From Podospora comata (taxonomy: Eukaryota; Ascomycota; Sordariomycetes; Sordariales; Podosporaceae), in contig CP071493.1 of NCBI GenBank assembly GCA_017354895.1, forward strand, positions 3,162,001-3,226,000: DNA of 64,000 nucleotides. The letters are read 5' to 3'. The notes beneath the pieces are model-generated. The model saw only the letters and a list, made by a program, of their open reading frames with translations. It was not told the origin of the DNA and made no database searches. The translations under genes were made by a program, and so were the position numbers. Below, one piece after another: positions 54,101-64,000 of this stretch (position 1 is its first letter; each line of letters begins with the position of its first letter).

Positions 54101-55545
54101 GCCTTGTCGGCAAAGGCGTCCAAGAACGAGGGCGTGCCTGTCACGGTCCGAGACGTGAAAGTAGCTGGTGGGCCGGCGGCGCAGGGGCTGACAAAGTCTG
54201 ACTTTGAGGTTGCGGTCGAGGCGGCACGGAAGAACTTTGCGGATGCGATTGGGGCGCCCAAGATCCCGAATGTGACTTGGGATGATGTGGGCGGGTTGAA
54301 TAATGTGAAGGAGGCGGTGACGGAGACGATCCAGCTGCCGCTGGAGAGGCCGGAGCTGTTCGCCAAGGGGATGAAGAAGAGGTCTGGCATCTTGTTTTAT
54401 GGTCCGCCTGGAACGGGCAAGACGCTGCTTGCAAAGGCGATTGCGACGGAGTACAGTTTGAATTTCTTCAGTGTCAAGGGGCCCGAGCTGTTGAACATGT
54501 ATATCGGTGAGAGCGAGGCTAATGTGCGGAGGGTGTTTCAGCGGGCGAGGGACGCGAGGCCGTGTGTGGTTTTCTTTGACGAGTTGGACTCGGTGGCGCC
54601 GAAGAGGGGGAACCAGGGAGATAGCGGTGGTGTGATGGATCGGATTGTCAGTCAGTTGCTGGCGGAGCTGGACGGGATGAGCGGGGGGGATGAGGATGCG
54701 GGGGGGGTGTTTGTGGTGGGAGCGACGAACAGGCCGGATTTGTTGGACCAGGCGCTGTTGCGGCCGGGGAGGTTTGACAAGATGCTTTACTTGGGGGTGT
54801 CGGATACGCATGAGAAGCAGATGAAGATTATGGAGGCGCTGACGAGGAAGTATGTATTCCCCACCTTCACCTACCCGATAATGGTTGCTAACGACGATGT
54901 GAAAGATTCACCCTCCACCCCTCAGTCTCCCTCCGCAACGTCGCCGAGCGGTTGCCGTTCACTTACACCGGCGCCGACTTTTACGCCCTCTGCTCAGACG
55001 CCATGCTCAAGGCTGTTACGAGACAGGCTGCCCTCATTGATAAGAAGGTCAAGGCTGTCAACACGGAACGTCAAGCGCAGAATCAACCTGAGATCACCAC
55101 CGCTTACTTCTTTGACCACTTCGCCACGAAAGAAGACGTTGCGGTCATGGTGACGGAGCAAGACTTCCTTGACGCGCACAGTGAGCTTATTCCCAGCGTC
55201 AGTGCTGGGGAGCTGGAGCATTACGAAAAGGTCAGGGCTACGTTTGAGGGGGTGAAGGACAAGAAGGAGACGACGACGCAGCAGCAGCAGCAGCAAAACG
55301 GGAGGTTGGCTATGGGGAAGAGGAGTGCCAGTGATCGGAGTGTGGTTGTGCATAGGGGTAAGGGGAAAGGAAAGGGCAAGGCGGTGGCGACGGGGAGTGA
55401 GGAGGATGAGTGTGATGATGGGGAGGGGGTGAATGGTGGTGGGTATAGGGATAAGGGGAAGGGGAAGGCGGTTGATGTTGGTGGTGGGAGTGGTGCGCCG
55501 TTTGGGGGGCAGGGGCAGGATGATGACGAGGGGTTGTATGACTGA
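51140..55545 (+). CDS. PEX6: Peroxisomal AAA-ATPase Pex6
   Basis: With Pex1 it pulls ubiquitinated Pex5 out of the peroxisomal membrane. The model is join(51140..51308,51357..54849,54906..55545), 1433 aa. Intron 1 (48 nt, CTGAC branch, CCAG) is open in frame and its use is uncertain; intron 2 (GTATGT, GCTAAC, AAAG) is certain because it restores LTRK|FTLHPSVSLRNVAERLPFTY. N-terminal domains include FVHIAIAPWAP and EGTFFRDH. The first ATPase domain is degenerate: RAERAMSCGPDCCALLVRHI without a good Walker motif. The second is intact: Walker A GPPGTGKTLLAKAIATE (about 1070), Walker B VVFFDELDSVAPKRG, and sensor ATNRPDLLDQALLRPGRFDK. The tail is Gly/Lys/Asp rich. PEX4, its pathway partner, is 30 kb away. 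Confidence 0.94.
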
Positions 55546-55856
55546 TATGAGGAGATATTTTGTTTATATTGTACAAAAGGGGTTATAAATGGGAAATAAT
55601 ACATGTTTTTTGATTTTTTTTTTCGACTGTGAAATGAAAATCACATGTGATATTCATAGCGACTGTCTCCTCACCAACATGAACTGAAAAGCATCTGACA
55701 TTGAAAAGTAAACAATATACACCATGCAGGCAGGCCTTCCTTGCTACAGCACATATCAAATCACCTAGTTAAACCGAACCTATCAAACACCATCTCACCT
55801 CCGAAGAACCCAAACTCCCAACACATTATCAACCCACGAATCAAACATGTCCGTAT
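55546..55856. other. Convergent 3' region PEX6/SH3BGR-like
   Basis: Facing 3' ends. No gene is seen. Confidence 0.5.
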
Positions 55857-56864
55857 TTACTTCTTCTCCTCTGGCTTCTTGTCATTTTCACTACTCTCCT
55901 CCTCCTCCTCCTCGTCCTCCTCACTGCTCTCCTCCTTAATCGCCTCGGCCTTCTCCACCGCCTCAATCTCCTCCTTGCTCACCCTCTCAATCGGGCTCCC
56001 ATGCAAGTTCGTCACGGGCGGGTCCACGTCCTTGGGCAGACTCCCCTTCCAGCTCGTGGTCGTAGGGCTCTGAATCGTGGTCTCAATCGTTTTATCGCCA
56101 GAGCTCTTCCACCCCGTGCTCGTCGGGCTCTGCAATCCCGCTGGAGTCTCCTCTTTTTTGCTTTCCTTCCCCTCGTTCTCCTGCACCTTTGCACTAGCAG
56201 CAGCAGCCTTGCTCCTCAACGCATCCAGCTGATTCTTTTTCGCTTTTTGCGCAGCTTCTTCGACGATGGAGCGGATTGGCAACGAGGCAGGATGTTGCGG
56301 CGCGGGAGTGGTGGCCTTGACCAGGTTCTGAGGAGCCACCGGTGGAAGGGCAGGTTTGGAGGTGGTGACTGGTTTTTGGACGATGGGGGGAGGGGCGGCG
56401 GATTTGGAGGGGATGGTGAAGTCGTCGTAGTAGATTTGGACGTGTTGTTTGAGTTCGCCGTATTCGTTCCATTCTTCGATTTCTACTAGGTCCTACACAC
56501 GGAGGTTAGGTGGAGGGGGGGGGTGGTGAGGGTGTGGTATGGGAAAAGGGGGGGGCAGAAGGGGGGGACGAACGCCGAGGACGAGGCCTTCTTGGACTAG
56601 GCCGGGGATCTTTCTCTGGCGGCCCGAGGCGTCTTTGCCTGCGCGGCGGCCCCAGAGCATGCGCGCTTTCTCGTCGACGGCGATGTCGATTGCTTTGAAG
56701 GGGACGCGGTTGGCGCGGAGGATGGTCTCGAGGCGGGAGGTGGCGGTGACGATGTGGGAGGAGCCGGCTGTGAGGGAGGTGTAGATGTAGAGGGCGGGAT
56801 CGGTTGAGTAGGTCTGCGGTGCTGCCGGCGCCGCCGTGGCCGGGGCGCTGCTTTCGGAGGCCAT
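55857..56864 (-). CDS. SH3BGR-type thioredoxin-fold protein with acidic tail
   Basis: A glutaredoxin-like fold without a redox Cys pair, of unknown role in fungi. The model is complement(join(55857..56492,56574..56864)), 308 aa. Exon 1 gives the strand-helix core ALYIYTSLTAGSSHIVTATS and ETILRANRVPFKAIDIAVDE. The 81-nt intron (GTTCGT...GTGTAG, phase 0) joins GLVLG|DLVEIEEWNEYGEL, completing the fold. The rest is low complexity: Pro-rich, then two near-repeats around SPTSTGWKSSGDKT and SPTTTSWKGSLPKD, then a Glu-rich end (EDEEEEEESSEN). The GTTCGT donor is weak but keeps frame and family match. Confidence 0.8.
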
Positions 56865-57730
56865 GATGGGGGTTGTTTGTGGTGGTGTTGTTTTGTTTCG
56901 CTACGACACCGAGCAACAAGAGGGGGAAGCTTCTTTGTTGGTTGGGTGATGTTGTTGTTTATAACAGGTATGGGGAGATGATGCAATTAGACCAACTCTC
57001 GGTTGTCGCGGCCCCAGGCACAAGGGGGAAGGGGGGATCGATCGGGTCGGGGGGTGTCGTGTTGATCAAAGGGGTCCTGAGCTGCTGCGGGGTACATGCG
57101 AAAGTGGAGGAGGGGTAAGATGACGGTCTGTCGTCAACGTCAACGAAACTGCCCATATAAAGACTCTCAACTGATGAGGGTTGTTTCCTTTGGGTTGCAA
57201 AGGTGAACCCACTTAAAGAAGAGAAATGTCAAAGAATGAAGAGCTCAAACACCCCAGAGTTGTCACAACAGATGGGATGAAACGAGGGGTCCAACGGAAA
57301 CCCCGCGATAGGACGGCATGCCTCACTCGGGGTCTCGGGCCACATCGAGATTGATTGTTTCCTTTGGCTGCCGTTTGCATCTCATGGGCCATCGCGAAAA
57401 CCACTGGATGATCTCTCAGAACGCTGTTCTTTGATACAACCGGGACAGAGGAACTCCCACTGGCAAACAAGCCCACGGCTCAGCTTATATCCGAGACCAA
57501 GACTGTGGCCTTCTCATCATCAACTGGTCTAATAAGCTCTTGTGATGCTTGCTGGTGACGATGGCTGCATAGCGGGTAGTTAGTCCATCCCAAGACAACG
57601 AATTGCCGCAGGGCCTCAAAGAAGCTGAATGCCTCGACAGATTCAGCTGCATGCCGGCCGTTGCCAGGACCGGCCTTTCTCCCTTGATGATGGAGCTATA
57701 TAGATTGTCAGTGTGGCTGTGAGTGGTGAG
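56865..57730. other. Intergenic region SH3BGR-like to orphan ORF
   Basis: No gene is supported. A TATA-like GCTATATAG near 57694 precedes the orphan ORF. Confidence 0.45.
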
Positions 57731-58276
57731 ATGGAGTGGGAGACATCTGACAAAGTGTACATGCCATCTCCAGTCGATTTCTTCTCGAATTTCACAATGT
57801 GTTTGATCGGCCTCTTGATTCCTGTACTCGGCCCTAGAAAGAGATCACCAAAGCACAAGCGCAAGCCCGAAAGAAGACAGCATCAAATATACGACGATCT
57901 CGAAAAGTCATCACCACCATATCAAGACACCAACGAGTACAGAGACCTAGCTCCAGTGGCTGACCACACTGAGCCACGAGTATATGCAACACTCGAAGAA
58001 GACTTTCTGGCATGTGAGCAAATCCAACACAAGGAACGTGTACGACTGCTTGGTGAAATCGAAAGGGAGATGGACAGGCTGGAGAGAGAATATGACCGGC
58101 GACAGCTATTCGAGCCTAGTCTTCTTCCACTTGCAAATTCCTCTACGACAGCAGAACAAAAAGTGCTGGTTGAACAAGACAGGCGGGTGACCAGCAACGA
58201 TGCCTCGTACTACCAGGACACTCCCACCTGCCACTGCTATGTCTGCCACAACCTTCGCCGATACAGCAGACAATAG
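57731..58276 (+). CDS. Orphan ORF, 181 aa, C-terminal CxC..C motif
   Basis: I do not recognise it. The frame is intronless, starting MEWETSDKVYMPSPVDFFSN. A short hydrophobic segment (FTMCLIGLLIPVLG, about 20-34) is followed by a basic stretch (RKRSPKHKRKPERRQ), consistent with a membrane-proximal anchor. The middle is charged and probably helical (RVRLLGEIEREMDRLEREYD). The C-terminus ends CHCYVCHNLRRYSRQ, a Cys/His cluster that could bind metal. A TATA-like box about 35 nt upstream and the absence of overlap with another gene favour a real gene. The lack of family resemblance leaves doubt. Confidence 0.45.
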   Translation: MEWETSDKVYMPSPVDFFSNFTMCLIGLLIPVLGPRKRSPKHKRKPERRQHQIYDDLEKSSPPYQDTNEYRDLAPVADHTEPRVYATLEEDFLACEQIQHKERVRLLGEIEREMDRLEREYDRRQLFEPSLLPLANSSTTAEQKVLVEQDRRVTSNDASYYQDTPTCHCYVCHNLRRYSRQ

Positions 58277-59874
58277 CCAACAGCATCCGAGTCTGGACGT
58301 CATTTGACCGGCGGGGTGGAGGCAAAGCCCGGAGGCCGGAACCGGACCATCGGATGCGGAGGGTTCGTGGATCTTCCCGGCCTCGAGAGCGGCCTTCTTC
58401 CCTGACAGCTGGAGTTCGGATGGGATAAAGTTCGGGTGGTTCTTTGTTGTGCTCCGGCTGGTTGTCGGGGAAGGAATTCCCGCTGTGTATCAGGAAGCCC
58501 TTGCTACGGATGTCTTGGGACGAGCTCAGAGTCAGGGTCTGGCTGGCTTGATTCGGGAGAAATTGGAAAGGCATTTCGGCTCATAACCCCTCATGATAGC
58601 TTCGTTTCTGCTCACTGTTATCAACAAGAACCATGTCATCTCCTTCCTGATTCTGGAGTCTTGACCCCAGATCTCGGTGGACCGGCATTTTAAACGGAGA
58701 TTGAAAGGGGGGGTTCTTGAGCAAGTGGTTGCCCGTGGGCCCGTGGGTGTCCCCTGTTGGAGTTCCACCAGCGAAATAACCTTCTGCCAAGACCCATCGC
58801 GGCTCGAACTCCCCATTTCCCATCTTCAATCAAGCCACTTAATTTGACGCTGGGTTTCAGGCCCATGACGTTCAGGTCTTTTCTGCGTCTTTTCCATGCG
58901 GGGAACCCGACTCAAGAAGATTCTCGACTGCATGCCGTGATTCTGGAAGCGGTGGTGAGATGAAGACGATGTGGGAATCCGTTTATACGACAGCAACAAA
59001 CTCCAATAAAGCATGCTGTGCGCGCCCGCAATCTGCCCTGGTGGTCGCACAACTGCCGGTGAGAATGGTGATCAGCTAACGGCCAGCGACCAGCCGAAAG
59101 GCCTGTTGGGCGTCTTCTATTTATTATTCGGCGTTTCTCTCGGCAGCCTGTGGCGGTGTCGGCGCCCTCTCATGCTCTCGGAATAGGATGGCGCAACATC
59201 TCGATACGAGTGATGTCAGGCTGACAGTCTGTGAGCAATATTGTAAAAAATACTGTAAAAAAATGAAAAAATCTGCAGTTTTCCTGCATGTTGAAAGCGA
59301 CGTGGCAAGACGTGGAGAAAGGGAATCATGATCTGAGTGAGTTGTTGATCGTCGGGCCAAGCCGTCGACCATTCTCTTGGGCAGGGAATGGTAACGCTGC
59401 CAAGCGGGAGGTCCACCTCGTCCAAACTGGTTGGCTGCCGTTGAACCCCCCCTCTCTGTTCCTGCATATGGGATGGCACCCAGCCAATGACACCCCCTCG
59501 CTTGGGCTCTGCAAGGTACGCGGCAACCCGTCCGACCAGGTGTGGCAATCACAAAGGCCGCCCCCCCCAAGTCGGTAGTCCCCAGAAATCTCTGCGACAC
59601 TTCGGGGGGCACGGGGGGTCTCTAAAAGGGAGCAATCCCACGCCGTTCCATGCTCCGCGTCCCCCTTCCCCTTCTGTTTCCTCTCACCAGCCATCCCAGC
59701 TAGCCATCACGCTCTTTTCTGCTTTGCCATTCGGCATCAGCCTTACACTCTTTTTAAAACACTGTTAAACATCATCATTCGGCTTCCTGGCTCGACTTGT
59801 TCTTCACCCAACCAAATACACGTTTACAACTTTGACACGCCTCACTTTTACAAACACCCAACCAAATATTCAAA
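58277..59874. other. Intergenic region upstream of the GPI-type surface protein
   Basis: 1.6 kb without a supportable gene. The last 120 bases are pyrimidine- and CA-rich, typical of a fungal promoter/leader for a highly expressed gene. Confidence 0.45.
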
Positions 59875-60321
59875 ATGCAGTTCAAGAGCTTCTTCACCGT
59901 CCTGGCCGCCGGCCTCACCATGATGGTCGCCGCCGAGGAGGACATCACCACCACCGAGACCTCGACCCTCACCCAGACCCAAACCGTCACCATCACGCAG
60001 TGCAACCCAACTATCTCCAACTGCCCCGGCCACACCACCACCTCTGTCGAGACCTCCACCTCCACCCTCACCACCTGGACCTTCCCCCTCTCCAACTCCA
60101 CCATCTCGGTCGGTCCCACCGCCACCTCCAAGTTCAGCATCATCACCTCCCGCCCGGTCGTCACCGAGACCTCCATCGTTGAGGTGCCCGAGGAGCCAAC
60201 AGGCACCACCCCCGCTCCGGCCGAGTCCAGCGTCGTCGAGGGCGCCGCCGCCGGCCTCGCCGCCTCGCACGCTACCGTCCTCCTCGGTGTTCTCGGTGCC
60301 GGTATTGCTCTCCTCGCTTAA
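59875..60321 (+). CDS. Small Ser/Thr-rich GPI-anchor-type cell surface protein
   Basis: Probably a cell-wall or plasma-membrane glycoprotein. The frame is intronless, 148 aa. A signal peptide (MQFKSFFTVLAAGLTMMVAA) is followed by a Thr-rich region (ITTTETSTLTQTQTVTITQC) with two cysteines (CNPTISNC) and one N-glycosylation sequon (NSTI). A Pro/Thr stretch leads to a C-terminal hydrophobic tail (ATVLLGVLGAGIALLA) preceded by small residues (EGAAAGLAAS), which fits a GPI-attachment signal. The leader is rich in CA and pyrimidines, and codon use is strongly biased, suggesting high expression. Similar short proteins are common in filamentous ascomycetes and have no assigned activity. Confidence 0.88.
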   Translation: MQFKSFFTVLAAGLTMMVAAEEDITTTETSTLTQTQTVTITQCNPTISNCPGHTTTSVETSTSTLTTWTFPLSNSTISVGPTATSKFSIITSRPVVTETSIVEVPEEPTGTTPAPAESSVVEGAAAGLAASHATVLLGVLGAGIALLA

Positions 60322-63300
60322 AGAAGCAAGACATTGTTTACATCTTGTCTTTTTTCTTTTGAAGCGTTCATGATTTTCTAGAGCCATATACCCACCCAAA
60401 TATACCACCGATATCTTTTTTTAAAAAATAAAATAAATAAAAAACAAACAAACCACACTTCACCTCCCTTTTTCGATCTGGCCACTGACGATCCCCCTTT
60501 GGAGCTGTTTGTCTTTTTTTTGGGGGGGGGGGCGGAGGGGGGGGGTTGATTTGCTTCTTGTTTGCTATTTACAACTTTGCTTCTATTCCCAACATATTTG
60601 TCAAATCTTCCACGGGGAAAGGGAAAGTTTGGAGAAATTTCACACTGGCGGATTCATTAAGATTTAACTTGGAGGGAGAAAGACTTCTTTTCTATGTGCT
60701 TGCTTGCTTGTTGTGTTTTTTTTGAGATACCCTAAAGGGAATAGGGGAAAGGGGGAGGAGGCTACTGGTTGGCGAAGGGGTTGTTGTTTATTTGATGGTC
60801 GTCAAGTCAGAGAGTGAGGGAGGGAGGGAGGAAAGGGGGGGAGTCAAAACGGGATTCTTTTTATTCACAAAACATTTTACCTACTTGCTTTTGTATTTTG
60901 TGCGTGCGTCTGCACGTATACAAGAGATTACGACTATGAAATGAGACAAAAAACTGATAAAAACCCCTAACTTTTTGGGGCTTTTCCCGTGTTTGGGTGT
61001 CTGGTGCAGAAGATGATGTTGTGTTTGATTCGTTGTGGGTGGTAGTTTTGGAGTTGTTACATAGGTTTAATTAGGGTTTCCCTAGGAGATGGGAAACACT
61101 GCATAGGACTAGAAATTAGTTTCCGGTTGTGTTCGACTGCTTGGTACGAGGCGCGGCGTGTGTGTCAACGGTTCAAGGCCTTGTTTGTGCTCCTTCATGT
61201 AGTCTCGTCGTCTTTGGTGACTACAACAACTCAAGTCGAAACAAAGCATTAAGCACGCTGTTATATTTTCTGTCTCTTAGGCATCTCCATTGGAACACTC
61301 TCCGTTACATCTCCATCGCCAAGCCTGTACTTTATAGTATATGATTCTTATAGTCATGACTGTCTGCCGTCTTGGGCTACCTCTTTATACTTGAAGAAAC
61401 CGAGTCACCAGTCATCCTCATCGGCTGATGAGTCAGAGATATCCCCATCAGTGCTGCTCCCCGTCACTCCATCACGGCACCACAATCACTCTACTTGCAG
61501 TACTGGCACGCGGTTTCGGGTTTCTCGACGTGGTTGTTGCAGTTGCATGCCGGTTTGTGGTGATGACGGCAGGGATAGGAATGGGTATTCATTGCTTTTG
61601 TTTTTCAAGCAGGTGGCAGATGGGTAGCGGCCAGGTTCCAGGTATGATCGAGGGACTTGAAAGACTTTTGAACTGCTGTTTAGGAGCGCTTGTGTAAGCT
61701 GAAGACTTTGAGGTCTATAAATACATTTCGGCGGCCTTCCATTGTTGATAAACATATGGACCACTCGTCACAGGTGCCAGGAGCAGCTCATGTCTATAGG
61801 CACTTCTCAGGAGCAGCAACTCAAGGAAAGAAAGAGGTACCAAAGGACAATAAGTTGATTCTCAAATCGAAATCCCCAGTTCCAAGATATCCCTCTATAG
61901 CCTTGAGCACCAAAGTCTCTCGCCAATGACCTTCCACCTACACGCCGCTCCTGTATGCTGACAAAACGACAAATGCTCCAAATAGACAACATGGCTGCTT
62001 TTAGAACGAGACACTCTGTTGAACATCCCCCAAATGTCCCCGAAACGGTGGCCCAACTGACCCATTCTTCAAGACCTGTTCAGACTCCTGAAATTGCCTC
62101 AAGTCTGCTGGCCATCGACGAATCCGCAGTGTCCATCCTGACAATGGTCGCAAAGTGCGATACCGGCAGTGACCATGGCGGTGCACCCATGTTTAGTCTT
62201 GTGGTCGCACCATTTATTGGACATGCTGGGAGCTGGGTACTGCGGGACTGCCGGACACGATAATTAGCTGGCTGAAGCAGCTCCAGAGTCTGAAGACGGC
62301 TTTGTGGTACCTTTGATGTTGAGTCGTGGTTTTGACAACGGTGAAGATGGAGACAGGGTTGTTTTTAAGCACGGGTGATGAAGGGATCCGATTTTATAGA
62401 TCTTAAACTTGGCTGGCAACACTGGCTACAGAACTCTTCATATTCTTGAAGAGAACACCCATCTTATACCCCGATTCCCTCCGTGCCACCGGGCTAAGAA
62501 GCTTGCCTCCTCGGTCAACCGCACCCGTTCCCAACCATTCAAACCCCCTATATCACTTGCCACCAACTGAGAAAAAGAGGTGGGAAAATCAGAATTTGCT
62601 GATAACAAGGCGGGCGAGGCAAGGAAAAAGCTGACGATCCGGATCACGCCCATGGCTCTCTCTGTGTGTGTACAAAAGCAAACACGGTGTTACTTGGGTC
62701 ATCCAGCACCCGGTATCGTGACGTTGACTGGACCATCATGGTACACAAGTCACCCAGACAACACCCCTTCGACGGATAGCAACACGAGAACACCCTACCT
62801 CGGCTGAGTCAGTTCTCGCAACAGCTTGGGATCTTGAAGCACGCTACATATCAGCATCCTGACATCCCCGGTAGGGCCATGCGTGGGATCCTTTTGGTTC
62901 TGGAAGACGGTCAACCCGTCGGGTTCCAGCACGTCCATCTACGGATCTCTCGGGCTAATATGCTCGACTTGTCAGCCAGGCTATGCCAAGGCGAGATGGC
63001 GAGCTTCGATATCGGACTCCTGCAGCAGAGCTGGGGAAGGCTTGCAGACGAATGACGATAGATCGACGATTTGCTTCAGGGGCTGGGGCGTGGTGCGCCT
63101 GGATGGACATGATATCAAATGCTTGTCTGCCGGGCATCGGTGAGAACTGTGATTTATGAAGTCATTTTGACTCTTCGTCCGTGTGCCACCGACCGAGTCC
63201 TTGACAGGGCATAGCTGAGGCGATATTTTGAAGTTCTAACGAAAGGATGATTCGTTGGTGCCGCCGCAGTTTTCGAAGCCTCGATTATCTTGTCCAAGGC

Positions 63301-64000
63301 CTCTCTGCCTTCAAGTCCAGCGATAAGCCCCACATTCCTTATCGCACTGGGGTCCGAGCTGGGGTGCCCCTCCACTGACTGCTACGCTTCCTGGACCTCT
63401 CTCCAAGCTCTCTCGACAGCTCCCTTCTCCCGTCAACATTTGTCTGAAGGCTTGCTGTTGATATATATGTCAGTTTGCAGTCAACGACTCCCCTCACACA
63501 GCCGAGGAATATCGCTCAAGCTAGTGCTGGCATTCGCTTGGACGCGTTGGCAGGTGCCAGGCACATGACGACAGAGCATCGCCCGCCTCCTTCATCATCG
63601 CGAATGGGAGTTGACTGAGATAAGCCGACCGATCCTCCCCGAGGCTCCAGATTTGCCCCTCGTACGATCCTAAAATCTGCCTTTTAGCATCGTGGCGTTA
63701 TACTTTTGTTTCTTATTGCTCCAAACTCACAGGCATTCTTACTTTTATTTCCTGACCTTGATGAGCAGCCTAGCTGGTGAACTTGTAAACCCCAAATCCA
63801 CTTCGACGCGGTAACTCTCTCGAACAGACGTCAGCCTATCGCCAGACACGAGAGCGAAAGCACCGCGAGTCAAGACTATAACGTCGAGCGAAGTGGGATA
63901 CAGAAAGTGGACGCGACAAACCCCCAAATTCATTCGTACAATCGACACTGGTTATTCTTCGCATGTGCTGCTGAGCAGCAGGAATGGCTACACGAGGCTA
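60322..64000. other. 3.7-kb right-hand region without recognisable genes
   Basis: G-runs and T-runs occur near 60510-60560. A telobox-like TTAGGGTTTCCCTAGG lies at 61071-61086. Short open frames (for example 62834-63055 plus and 63745-63948 minus) show no family features. A gene extending beyond the window edge is possible. I see no repeats with defined ends. Confidence 0.4.

Noticed and set aside
52199-54811. 870-aa open frame antisense to PEX6
   Set aside because: Arg/His/Pro-rich composition typical of a shadow frame; PEX6 on the other strand has intact AAA motifs.
62834-63055. Short plus-strand open frame near the right edge
   Set aside because: No ATG-supported family similarity, no signal peptide and no splice context; indistinguishable from chance.

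Overview
The window looks like nuclear DNA of a filamentous ascomycete. The evidence is short spliceosomal introns (about 48-140 nt, mostly GTRNGT...CTAAC/CTGAC...AG), dense single-copy housekeeping genes on both strands, fungus-specific families (MNN9 mannosyltransferase, GH125 mannosidase, fused PurK-PurE ADE2, LEC1-type PX protein) and small secreted cysteine-rich proteins. The protein sequences look most like Sordariomycetes, probably Sordariales, but that placement is from memory and was not tested. No retroelement, DNA transposon, CRISPR array or bacterial-type gene was found.

Layout, left to right. 0.6-10.6 kb: PRP4 (U4/U6 snRNP), a P-TEFb-type cyclin, DUS4 (tRNA dihydrouridine synthase) head to head with ADE2 (purine synthesis), and a TMEM70-like mitochondrial membrane protein. 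11.4-14.5 kb: three small secreted proteins on the same strand share one six-cysteine spacing and one gene structure (an intron after codon 2 or 3), an apparently undescribed tandem family. 14.9-25.6 kb: CUS2/Tat-SF1, RPN13, MNN9, PEX4 and a 954-residue Ser/Pro-rich protein. 25.6-28.9 kb holds no recognisable gene. 28.9-36.1 kb: CGR1, a coiled-coil membrane protein and a LEC1-type PX protein. 37.3-43.5 kb: SDH1, an intron-bearing tRNA-Pro(AGG) and the purine enzyme ADE16/17. 44.2-44.4 kb: a U6 snRNA gene split by a spliceosomal-type intron, with a possible external B box downstream. 44.9-60.3 kb: GH125 mannosidase, a sterol-ester-hydrolase-type lipase, PEX6, an SH3BGR-like protein, an orphan ORF and a GPI-anchor-type surface protein. 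60.3-64 kb holds no gene I can support.

Functional themes are splicing (PRP4, CUS2, U6), purine synthesis (ADE2, ADE16/17), peroxisomal receptor recycling (PEX4, PEX6), mannan metabolism (MNN9, GH125) and mitochondria (SDH1, TMEM70-like). They are dispersed among unrelated genes, so I regard most of the co-location as chance. The two most notable items are the U6 gene with an mRNA-type intron and the six-cysteine secreted-protein cluster. Exon coordinates were worked out by hand from splice consensus, reading frame and family conservation.
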